64,000 bases of DNA. It comes from Cafeteria roenbergensis (taxonomy: Eukaryota > Sar > Bigyra > Bicosoecida > Cafeteriaceae). Every line of letters starts with the position of its first letter. Position 1 is the first letter of the stretch. The notes under the pieces are model-generated. The model was not told the origin of the DNA and made no database searches. It was given only the letters and a program-made list of their open reading frames with translations. The position numbers and the translations under genes are program-made. The stretch lies in contig VLTN01000002.1 in NCBI GenBank assembly GCA_008330645.1, positions 620,001 to 684,000 of the forward strand. The letters are read 5' to 3'. Below are positions 29,798-39,400 of the stretch, one piece after another.

Positions 29798-32700
29798 CTT
29801 GCGGCCCAGAGCTGCTGTAGGCAGCGGGGCTCAGTCCGGCCCAGGGTCTGCCTCCGGGGTCGGGAGCGCAGCCGCTGTCGGAGCTGGCTCCGTCGCCGGC
29901 ACTGGAGCGGGCGCTGCTAGCGGGTCTGGATTTGATGGAGGCTCTGGGGCCAGCACTCGCTCGGATGGCCAAGGCGGTTCTGGCGACGCGGGTGGTAGCT
30001 CCGCTGTCGACGACAGTGCATGCTCTGAATCCACGGCGCCCAGCGGAGTCGCTTCGGGGCCCTCCTCCGAGCGTGGCCCTGAGCCACACTCCGGGGACGT
30101 CGGCGGAGCACTTCCCCGCGCTGGATCTGACCCACGCTCATCCGCCGGGGCGCCGCTGCCAGACGCGAGCGGCGCGGGTGCGGCAGTAGCAGCAGCAGCT
30201 CTGGCAAGCTTGCCAACTCACGTCATTCGAAAGCTGGATCGAGGCCACGTCAAGGTGGTGGCGATGACGGGGCTGGAGCTGTGGCGTGTGGTGGTGCGCC
30301 CTCGCGCAGCAGTGCTCGGCCTCTTGGCGATGGCCGTGCGCGAGAGACGCCGTCGCATTGCGGCCAAGAGCACTTTCTGCCTGGGCTTGGGCCCCATGGT
30401 GGTGCGCAAGCGACGCGCAACGCGCCTTGCGACTGTCGCGTTCGCGCTCGGGCTGGCTGGTGGCGCCACAAGGCGACTGGGCGCCGGCAGGTGCCGCGCG
30501 CGACTCCTCGCTCTGGGAGCGCTGGCGAGCACAGGACGGGAGAGCGTTCGGGCCCGTGAGGCCGCCGAGGCGCGCGCGCGCAAGGCCGAGCTGAAGCGGC
30601 TCAAGGTCGAGGCGCGCAAGTTCATCAAGCCCGAATTCGACGCGCCATCGGCCGCAAAGCTCGCGGACTCCATGTGGTCCCGCCCGCCCGGTGTCGCTGA
30701 GGACCTGAGCGAGGCGCTGCTCCAGCACAGCGCCAAGCTCCGCGAGGCGTTCAAAAAGAAGCCCGCTGCCAAGGCCGCCAAGCCCAAGACGGCCGCTGCG
30801 CCGCTCGTGACTGTCCTTGACGCCAAGTCCCTCAAGGCGGCCGAGCTGGCCCTGAACATGACGGATGCAGGCCACAGGCCGAAGGACCGGTCCGCCCAAG
30901 CCGCGGAGCGAGCAGCCGCCGAGGACGCGGCAAGGGCGGCCGCCGGGCAGCCCCTCGCCGCCCCCAAGAAGGCTCGCAAGCTCGCCCTCGACGTCATCCT
31001 TGACTCTCTGAACGCGCTGGACAGCCGAATCATGGGCAGGCAGGTGCTGGCTCTGCGGTCCGGGTGGGGAGGCGGCTCGGACGAGGACGGAGACCAGCCC
31101 GCAGGCGAAGGCGGCGACGACGTCGGGGGCGCGCAGGAGGGCGGCAAGTCTCCCGAAACCCTTCGGGCAGAGGAGGAGGAGCGCGAGCGCGTCGCTGCCA
31201 TCCAGGAGGCCCGGGCTGGCGCAGAGGCCGCGGCCACGCTGCTGCGGGCCGAGGCATGCTACGACCCTGGCGCTGTCTCCCGCGCCCAGCTGCAGCAGCT
31301 GGAGCCGCACCAGACGTTCAGCTCGGCAGACATCTTCATGCGCGAGGTGGTTGCGCAGGTGCCGCTTGCCCAAGAGCGCCTCCGCTTCCTGGCGTTCCCC
31401 CCGGCGTTCGAGGAAGCCGCGACGCGCTGCGATGGGCTGGTGCAGCGGCTGCGCGCCTGCTTTGTGGAGGTCGTGGAGTCTCTCAAGCTCCCCTCCCTCG
31501 CCCACGTCATCCTCAGCCTCGGCGTTGGTCTGAGCGGCATTCCGGCTGAGGCCTTTCGCATCACTGTGCTGCCGACGCTCAAGACCGTCAAGAACTCGGA
31601 GAACGTCACGTTCCTTGACATGGTGGTGCGCTGCTGCCTCGACAGCGCCCCTCTCATTCTCGACCTCGCCGACGACTTCCCCACGCTCCGGGCTGCGCGC
31701 ACCGTTGAGCTCAGCATCGAGGACGCACGGGCAGCGGTCAAGGAGGTCGCTAAGGAAATGGCAACGCTGGAGCCCCTGCGGCGCGCAGCCGACAAGGGGT
31801 CGGCTGGCCTGGACCAGGAGGCGGCCGCGCGCGTGCTGCGCCGAGTGGCCGACTCCAAGGCAGTCTGCGACGACCTCCAGGAGCAGCTGTCCTTGGCCGA
31901 GTCTGAAATGGACAGCATGTACAACAGGGTCGCGGAGAACCCTGACTCCCTCAGCCTCGCTCAGCTGTTCGGCGCTCTCAAGTCGTTCTTCGACGACCTC
32001 GACAGCGCCATCAAGAAGGAGGACACGCGTCGCACCCGCGCAGAGGCGAAGCGCCGCCACCAGGAGCAGAGAGAGGCGGCCAAAGCCAAGGCTGCTGCCA
32101 AGGCCGGCCTTGCCAAGACGGGCGCGGCCAAGGACGTCGCGCCTGCGAACCACCCGGCCAAGGGCCCCAGCCCCCAAAACGCCGGCCCCGGCAGCGAGGC
32201 CCCGGATGGTGCCGCGGCAACGCCCCCCTCGACACCACTCCGGGAAGACCCACCTTCCGGCGGCCACCACGACGGGGGCGAGGACAGCGACTCTGACCGG
32301 GCCACTGTCGCGGCAGACTTCTCGTCCCTGGCAGCCCAGCTCTCGGCGGCAGCATCGCCGGGCGGGAGGGCCGTCCACCGCTCGCCTTCCCGGGGGAGCA
32401 TCTTCAGCCAGGCCCTTTCGCCGCGCGTGGGCCTGCGCGCAGCAGGGCTCATCGACTCCGACGACGACAGCGATGGCGCGGAGGCCATGGACGCCGTCGA
32501 GCGCCTCCCTCCCAGCCTCGCCTCCCCGCCCGCCAGCAGGCGGGGCTCGGCGCGACCCGCGCTGGGCGGTGGGGCTGCCACCCCCGTGCTGGCGCGGAGG
32601 AGGTTCAGCAGCTCGGCGGATGTCGACGGCTGGGGCGGGGCTGCCGCTGCAGACCAGCCGCCGTCGCCTATCGTCGCCCCCGGCGCAGCAGCAGAGGCGG

Positions 32701-33044
32701 CGTCTGCCGCTCGCTCCCGCAGGGCCTCGAGGGCGCAGTCGCTTCGTTCGTTCGTGTACGGCACGCCGGGGTCGGCTGCCGCTGCAGCAGAGCCGGCCTC
32801 ATCGGCGGCGGCAGCGGCGGCTGCAGGCGCAGACTCGCCGGCAGCAGTTGAAGTCAGGCCAATCAGCCCCGTGGCGGCGGTGGTGTCGCGCGCGGCGTTC
32901 AAGCTCATGCGCAAGCGCCGCGAGGGGATCCACTCCGAGTCCGCCGCCGGCAAAGCAGGAGGGCTTGCCAGCGTGGTTGCGGCCTGGATGAGTAGCAACG
33001 TGGTGACGTCGCCTGAACACAGGCTCCCTGAGCCGGCTGAGTGA
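27748..33044 (+). CDS. SH3-domain formin (FH2) without a polyproline FH1
   Basis: Actin-filament nucleator and elongator of the formin family. Exon 1 is 27748-28183. Exon 2 starts at 28270 after an 86-base intron (GTGAGC...GCGCAG), for about 1,736 residues. The SH3-like domain lies at about 29220-29400 ([24 protein letters not shown], then QGWFPRWVV). A divergent FH2 lies at about 30600-32050. Its recognisable parts are [16 protein letters not shown], then [48 protein letters not shown] and a helical end with [11 protein letters not shown]. The usual GNxMN motif is replaced by LGVGLSG. The segment between SH3 and FH2, where formins carry FH1 polyproline that binds profilin-actin, is instead a Gly-Ser repeat. 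A Ser/Ala/Pro-rich tail follows FH2. The SH3 is placed as in some protist formins. Long unconserved stretches in the first 350 codons of exon 2 may hide further introns. Confidence 0.82.
29650..29820 (+). other. Possible in-frame intron containing the Gly-Ser repeat
   Basis: The segment begins GTGAGT and ends CTGTAG, and is exactly 171 bases (57 codons). Splicing or retention therefore both leave the formin frame open. If spliced, the whole Gly-Ser run is removed and the codon across the junction still reads Gly. The donor fits the window's consensus. The acceptor (TAG after a short pyrimidine stretch) is poorer than the usual GCAG. Confidence 0.4.
29657..29799. repeat. GGCTCT hexanucleotide microsatellite in the formin gene
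   Basis: About 23 tandem copies of GGCTCT, one altered to GGCCCT. Read in the formin frame it encodes alternating Gly-Ser, with one Gly-Pro. It is the longest simple repeat in the window. Confidence 0.93.
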
Positions 33045-33385
33045 GGAGGCATGTTGTCTTTCGCAACGAGAGCGTGCGCCGTCGCGCACCGGGCCGCGGC
33101 GTCCCACACATTGCGTGAAGCTGGAGTGACTGAGTGTGACGCCGCGCTGCAGCTGAGGCTTCTGCTCGCGCGCCTGGGCTCCCAGCGCGAGGCTGGCTGC
33201 GCCGAGCCCCAAGTCGAAAGGCGCACCTGGGTATGCTGGCGCGCGCGCATGGCTTCGCGGTCCTCGGGACCCCGCGCAGCGCGACGCCGCGGCTACCAGC
33301 CAGCACGCCGAACAGAGCCAGCAACGCACTCATGCGAACTCTCGAACACGGAGCGCAACCCACTTGAGCGCCCGACGGTTTGCGA
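33045..33385. other. Intergenic region, formin to RING gene
   Basis: 341 bases between head-to-tail genes, holding the 3' end of the formin and the promoter of the RING gene. No further gene or recognisable element is seen. Confidence 0.45.
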
Positions 33386-35112
33386 ATGGCCGCGGCCGCC
33401 CCCGCGGTGAACGACACGTCGGGCGACGAAGACTTGGCGAGGCGCCTCCAGCAGGCCGAGGCTGGCATCGTGAGGCAGCTGCCGATGGCCGGAGCCTGCG
33501 CGGCGCGCGCATGCCGTGCGCACGCGTGCCACGAGTGCGGGCGCCGCGGCTGGCACCTGGGTTGTGTATGCGCAACGTGCGTTCACAGTGCGCCCGGATG
33601 CGCCATTCTGACGAGCGCTGGGGCCGGCCCGTCACAGTGCGAGCCTGACTCCGCCAGCGCTGCGGTTGCCTGTTCCGGAGCAGCGCTTGCCACGCCCCCC
33701 CCCCTCCCCGCCCCCGCCTTGCACTCTGCCCGCAGCGCCGTCCCCCGGCCGCGCGCGTCCGCCCTGCGCCAGCGCGGCATGACAACGCCGGCGCCGTGGC
33801 GCAGCCCCACGTGCAGCCTGGCCAGTTCGACCTGAGGCTGACAAGCTGCTTCCTCACGATTTACACGATTCCGCAAGTGGCGGCGGCTGTGGTTGTCCTC
33901 AGCGCGAAGGAAAACCCAACCTGCGACTCTGCGCTCGGGCTCTGGGTTATTGTGAACAGCGTGCGGCTCATGATCTCGCTGGGCATTTTCTGGGTGCTGG
34001 CTATTCACCAGGCCAGCCAGAGCAGGTGCCTCCGGCCGTCGGCCAGGTGCGCGCACGCCATGTACCAGCCGATGATGCTCGTCTCCTGGGTTTGGCTTGT
34101 TGTCGGGACGCTATGGGTCATGGGAACCGACAACTGCCAGACGCTGGCCCCGGAGCTGTTCGACCTGAGCGTGGCCATGGTCAGCATGGCGTTCTTGTGG
34201 CTGTTCATGCCTTTGGTGATTTTCATCGTGCTCGTCCCCTTCGCAATCTGCTGCTCCCCGTTCCACCGGCGGCTCCTTCGCTACCTTCAGGTGACCCAGC
34301 CCACGCCGCCCGGACGGGGCGCCGAGCCGGAGCAGCTGGAGCGCGTGCCCACGACAGTCTACAGGAAGAAGCGCGTCGAGGACGGCGAGCTCTTGGAGAC
34401 AGCCTGCCCCGTTTGCTTCGTGGACTTCTCCGAGGGCCAGCAGCTGCGGCAGCCGCACTGCGGCCACGTCGTGTGCGATTCCTGCGGCAAGCAATGGTGG
34501 TCCATGAACGCGGTGTGCCCCATCTGCCGCGAGCCAATCATGGACAGCGACGGCGCGCCCAAGCCTCCAGCCGAGAGCAGGCACGCCACTGCCGCCGACG
34601 CCACCGCGGCTGCGGCAGGAGTCGACGGGGCGCCGGGGGCGAGGCCGGGCTCGGCGGGAGTGCGCGTGTACCCTGAGGCGGAGCAGGCCGGTGCCGGCGC
34701 CCGCAGCCATTGCCCGGAGGCATCGAGGCAGCCGGCCGGCGCGGCTGCATCCTATCGCCCCGGCGCGGTCCACGCCTCTGGGCCCCTGGCCGAGGCGTCA
34801 CCCCGATCATCGGGCTCGGCCGCGCGAGGCGCCCTCGGTCCTGCCAGCGCCGCGTCGCCGGCCCGGTCTGGCCCCTCGCCAACACACGCCGCGGGCGAGC
34901 AGGCGGCCTCCTCCGACAGGCAGCGCGCGGAGGCTGGCAGCCACGCAAGCGCAGCGGCCTCTCGCGCAGAGGCCGGACAGCAGCGAGCCCAGGCTTCGCA
35001 CCTCGCGTGGGGAGCCGCCCCGGCCGCTGCAGAAGACCGATCCGCCACCCCCATGAGCGCGGGCACGGCCTCGACGCCGACACAGAGCATTCGCCTCGAT
35101 GTCCCGTTGTAG
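33386..35112 (+). CDS. Multi-pass membrane RING-HC protein (probable E3 ligase)
   Basis: Probable membrane-bound E3 ubiquitin ligase of 486 residues. The main frame has no ATG before its first hydrophobic helix, so I add a short first exon. Exon 1 is 33386-33469 (ATG, 28 codons, ending LARRLQQAEAGI), donor GTGAGG. Exon 2 is 33736-35112 after a C-rich tract and CGCAG, in phase 0. Four hydrophobic helices lie near residues 63-84, 96-118, 140-158 and 174-201. The RING follows at Cys252 to about Cys292, with spacing C-x2-C-x14-C-x-H-x2-C-x2-C-x10-C-x2-C, a complete C3HC4 set. The tail from about 310 is Ala/Gly/Ser-rich and probably disordered. The exon 1 call rests on splice sites and phase only. 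The substrate is unknown. Confidence 0.82.
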
Positions 35113-35401
35113 CGGCAGCATCCGTTTCGCTTGTGCGAGCCGCCGTTGCTCCTGCATGTCCGTCACTGTGATTCACCGACTTGCGCCCGTGCGCAGTGTC
35201 CTTTCCGTTCTTTGCGTGCCTGCATGCGTTTGCGAGATTGAGGGTCGTCTCGTCGCTGCACTCGCGGCCGCGCCCGGCTCTCTCTCGCTGTCAGCAAACC
35301 AGCCTGCTCTGCCACGCAGCCGCACGCCCGACTCATGCACAGCGCAAGGCCCGACGGCGCACTGCTTGTGCTGGACGCGTCAGGCTTGCAGGCGCCCCGC
35401 A

Positions 35402-36118
35402 ATGCGCGCGGTCCTGCTGGCTGCGGCCCTGGCCTGCTTGGAGGGGGCCGCGGCCGTCGGCATGGCTGTGGACTGCAAGTCGGCGAACAGCGACTGCCGC
35501 GCGTGCGCCAGCATGGACTACTGCAAGTTTGTGGTGACTCGATCAGGGGCGCAGCAAGAGGCGTCGGCATGCCTGCACTGGAAGGACAAGGAGCGGCTGG
35601 TGAGGCTGCTTGGCGGGCTGATGATGCCGCCGTCGACTCCCGGCGCAGCGATGCTCAACGACTTCGCGCCCAGCGGGCTCAGCCTGTCAGGAGCGCTGAG
35701 TGAATCATCGAACTTGGGCTCAGACGGGGGGCGGCAGCTCATGGTGGAGTACGGAGGTGACTGGGAGGCAGTCTGGGCGGCGAGGCATGCGCTGTCTGTC
35801 GACTACACAAGCAGGGGCCCGAGCTGCCCGACGGAATACCCCGCCGAGGCGAGCTGGGATATCCCGTCCACGGAGTGGGAGCCAGTTCACGGTCCGGGGG
35901 ACCTCGGGACGCTGGCCAAGAGCGGCGGGTCCGACGGGGACGACGCGGCGCGCTTTGCGCAGCAGGGCGTCCGGGCTGGCGCCGAAGCCGCCCCGCCCGC
36001 GGCGGAGGACGGCGGCGCTGCCGGCAAGCACTCGCTGCGCCTCAACTCGGACTCTGCGCCCGTTGCGTCTGCGCGAAGGCGAGCAGCAGCTGCGGGGCTG
36101 GCGGTGGCGCGTGGCTGA
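35402..36118 (+). CDS. Small secreted protein with a PSI-like cysteine cluster
   Basis: 238 residues from ATG at 35402. The first about 20 residues (MRAVLLAAALACLEGAAAVG) form a typical signal peptide with an Ala-x-Ala-like end. The mature start has five closely spaced cysteines (DCKSANSDCRACASMDYC, then ACLHW). This spacing recalls PSI (plexin-semaphorin-integrin) modules. The rest is unconserved and rich in Gly, Ser and Ala. There is no membrane anchor or ER-retention signal, so secretion or an endomembrane lumen is likely. The frame is open upstream, but the only ATG followed by a signal sequence is this one. No function can be given. Confidence 0.65.
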   Translation: MRAVLLAAALACLEGAAAVGMAVDCKSANSDCRACASMDYCKFVVTRSGAQQEASACLHWKDKERLVRLLGGLMMPPSTPGAAMLNDFAPSGLSLSGALSESSNLGSDGGRQLMVEYGGDWEAVWAARHALSVDYTSRGPSCPTEYPAEASWDIPSTEWEPVHGPGDLGTLAKSGGSDGDDAARFAQQGVRAGAEAAPPAAEDGGAAGKHSLRLNSDSAPVASARRRAAAAGLAVARG

Positions 36119-36451
36119 CGCAGGGATTGGCTTGCATGTGAGCGAATGTCTCCGCGATTTTGGGAGGGGGGGGGGGGGGGGACTGGGCGGGCGCAGGATT
36201 GCGTGACTGTGACATGAGGACGGCGCGCGCAGTCGTGAACCGGTGCTGCCCGCGTTGCGAAGCGGCATGCCCTGCGCTATCATCGCTCTCTTGCTCGCCA
36301 CTGCGGCCTCTGCTGCCCGAAGTCACGCATCCCCCGCGCGAGCACAGCCATCACAGAGCAGTGCCAGGCCTGAACGCTGCGCGCAGCAGCACCGCCAGCG
36401 ACGCTGGCAGCGGCACCAGCGGCACCCGCGTCGGTCGCGGGAGATGGGCTC
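36119..36451. other. Convergent intergenic region with a 16-G run
   Basis: 333 bases between converging genes. A homopolymer of 16 G lies at 36166-36181. No gene is supported. Confidence 0.5.
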
Positions 36452-39400
36452 TCATCCAGAGCGGGTGCGGGAGCGGAACGCCTCGAGCTGCTCCAGCGCC
36501 ACAGCGAGGGCTGTCTCGGCGATGGCCGAGTGCCTGGCAGACCCGAGCTCAGCCGCGGGGTTCCTGGCCTGAGGGCCGCCGCCGCCGCGGCCGGCGGCAG
36601 CGTCGCTGCGCCGCACGGGCGGGACGGCAGGCCTGAGCAGGGCCTTGAGCGCCAGTGGCACCGCCTCCGCCACAGCCGCCGATGAGGCAGAGCCGCACGC
36701 GCGCCGGGAGAGCGACGCAGCGGACAGGGCGAGGACTGCTGCGGCTCGCACAGCATCCCGCTCCGAGGCATCCGGCCACACGCCAGCGCCGTTGAGCGCC
36801 AGAACAGGGGCCAGGCGCGCCAGGGCCTCGAGTGGGGCCCTGCCGGGCGGGGGCGCCGTTGCGGGGAGCATGGCAGGGGCCACGCGCACTCCGCTGGCGG
36901 TCGTGGCTGCGCCGGGGGCCCCGTGGTGAGACGAGGCAGCGGGCGCAGGCAGCGTGCCGGCGAGCACTGCCAGGGCCGCGCCCGCCGCCTGGTCCCTGCG
37001 AGCAGCAGCCTGTGCGACGGCGAGAGGGCCCCCCGACGCGGCGATGGCCCGCTGCGACCACAGCGACGGGCCCCTTGCGCGCGGGTGGCGGTCGTGGCTC
37101 GGCAGCATGGCGGCCGACTCGAACGCCTCCGCCTCGAGCTCGCCGGCAGCCGCAACCACCCGGTGCAGGCTGCGCATGCGGCCGCGGGGGGCGGTGCGCG
37201 CGGCGTCCGCCACGGCGAGCCACGCGTCGCTGGCGTCGCCAGCTTCACCCTCGGGCGGCCCTGTGCGAGCACTGGCCTCGGCGGCTGGCGTGGAGCCAGC
37301 CGCCCCGGCCTCGGCAACAGGCCCATCGTTGTGGTCCGCAGGGGAGCCGGGACCGGCGCCTCCGTCCCCCACGTCGGCCTCCCAGTCGGCGTCGGGCAGC
37401 GCGGCGCCTCGGCCTGCGAACCGCTTGGGGCGAGGCGCCGCCGGCGCGGAGCCGCCCGCCGATCCGTCACCGGGCGCGGACCGCTGGTCGAAGGGATCGC
37501 GACCCGCTGCCAGCTGCGCATGGCGCCTGCGCAGCGCCCGCCCCTCCTCTCCAAGGAGCCGGTCTGCCCCTCGCTGCAGCGCGGCGGCCAGCTCGCCCGT
37601 GGCGGTGTTCCTGCTCCGCTCAGCGACGTCGCGCTGGCGCATCGCAATGGCGGAGGCCACCCCAGCCTCGTAAGCGCGCCGCTCGACGGCGGACGCCTCG
37701 TGAAGCAGCAGGTGCGCCTCGCACTCCGCCGCCAGGCCGGGGGACAGGGCGCGGGCCAGCGCGCCTGCCGCGTGGAGCATGTCCCCTCTGCTTGCCCGGA
37801 GAGCGGTCCGGAGGCGGTACGCGGCCTGGCCCGAGCCCGATGCCGCGGCCTTTGCCGCGCTGCCCAGCGACAGGGAGGCCTGCGCGAGGGCTGCGACGAG
37901 GGCAAGGCTGTCGTCGCGGGGCAGGGCGGCAAGGGCCCGGCGGTCGCAGCGAGCCAGCGGCGCAGCGAGGGCTGCCGCGGACTGCGCGCAAGCCATGAGC
38001 GCCGCCTCGCTCTGCGCGCGAACGCGCGAAACCCTTGCCTGGGGAAGGGCGGACGCTGCGCCGATGAGAGCCGCGGGGCTGCGGGCTGCCGCTGCCGAGG
38101 CGGCGGTGGACACGCAGGGAGCAACACCGGCGATGGCTGAGCAGAGCGGGGCCAAGCCGGCCGCCAGGTGCGCCGCTGCGCCAACGGCGGGCTGATCCGC
38201 TGCCGTGCTGCGCGCTGCGCCAGCGCTGTGGTCGGTGTCCGAGCCGGCTTCTCCGTCCAAGCCATCCTCCTCCTCGCTCAGGTGGGCACCGGCGTCGGAG
38301 CCGTCCGAGCGGCCGTCGGCGCAGACTTGGGCCGCGGAGCACGCGTGCAGTGCCGACGCGGAGACCAGCCTCGCAGCGCGGCCCACCTCTTCAAGCGAGA
38401 GCGGCGGGGGGGCCGAGGCCCATCTGGCGGGCACCTGGCTGGTCAGCGGAGAGGGTGCGGCTCTGCCAAAGGACCTTGCTGGGACCGGCTCCGAGAGGAT
38501 GATACGGTGCGCGTGGGCGGACAGGGCAGCCACGCGGCCGAGAGCCGCGGCAGTCGGGACGTCCAGAAGAGCGTCGGGGGCGGGCGGGCCGTCCACGCGG
38601 GCCAGGAGGGACGTCGCCGCAGCAGTGGCGGCAGGCCACGCGTAGAGGGGAGCGTCGGGGCCGGGGGCGCGGCTGCGCGAGACGACGGCCGGCCCGGGCG
38701 GCACAGCCCCGACCAGGGCGCGGAGGGCGCCACGGAGCACGGCTGAGGCGGCTCCGGCGTCCGCTGCCGTCGGCACTCTCGAGCCGACGGCACCTCGCCC
38801 CGGCGGCGGCGCGCCCCTGGCGCCGTACAGCGCGTGGCTGCCCTGCCCCCCGGCACCCGCCTCCGCGACGACGCGCGTCAGTGCCGGCACGCGCCTGAGC
38901 ACGCCGGAGGCAGCTCGGCGCAGGCTGGCTCGGAGCAGCCGCGTGGCGCGGTCGCCAGCCCCGGCCTGGCCGAGAGCCAGGGGCAGGTCCACGCTCCAAT
39001 CGGCTCTGCCAGAGGGGCCGCTGATTGAGCCGAGCCTGTGCTGGCGGATGACGAGCCAGTCGCCCCGGTGCGCGGCGGCGGCGGCGTGCCAGCTCGATCC
39101 CAGAATCCCGCCGAGGGGGGGCGCGGGGTCTGCGTCGGCCGGCGACCCCAGGGGCAGCGGGAGCGTGGCGACGGCGCCCATCCCTGCAGCGGCATCTAGC
39201 ACTGCCAGCGCGTGGCCGGCCGACCGAGAAAGCCACAGCTTGAGGCGGGCGCCGCCGCGCCCCGCGCTGCTCCCAGCAAGGGGGGCGCCAGCCCCGCCAG
39301 TGCCGCTGGACCAGGCCCTGCTGTCCGCCCTGCAGAGCCGCAGGAACCAGCGCGCGGCCCGGCGCACCGCGGCCAGCGGCGGCAGAGCCTGTTCTGCTCG

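Noticed and set aside
29657-29799. Repeat read as a satellite or CRISPR-like array
   Set aside because: It is a simple six-base microsatellite without spacers, inside a gene.
33779-33850. ATG at 33779 as the start of the RING protein
   Set aside because: It is out of frame with the membrane/RING reading frame. A short upstream exon with good splice sites explains the start better.
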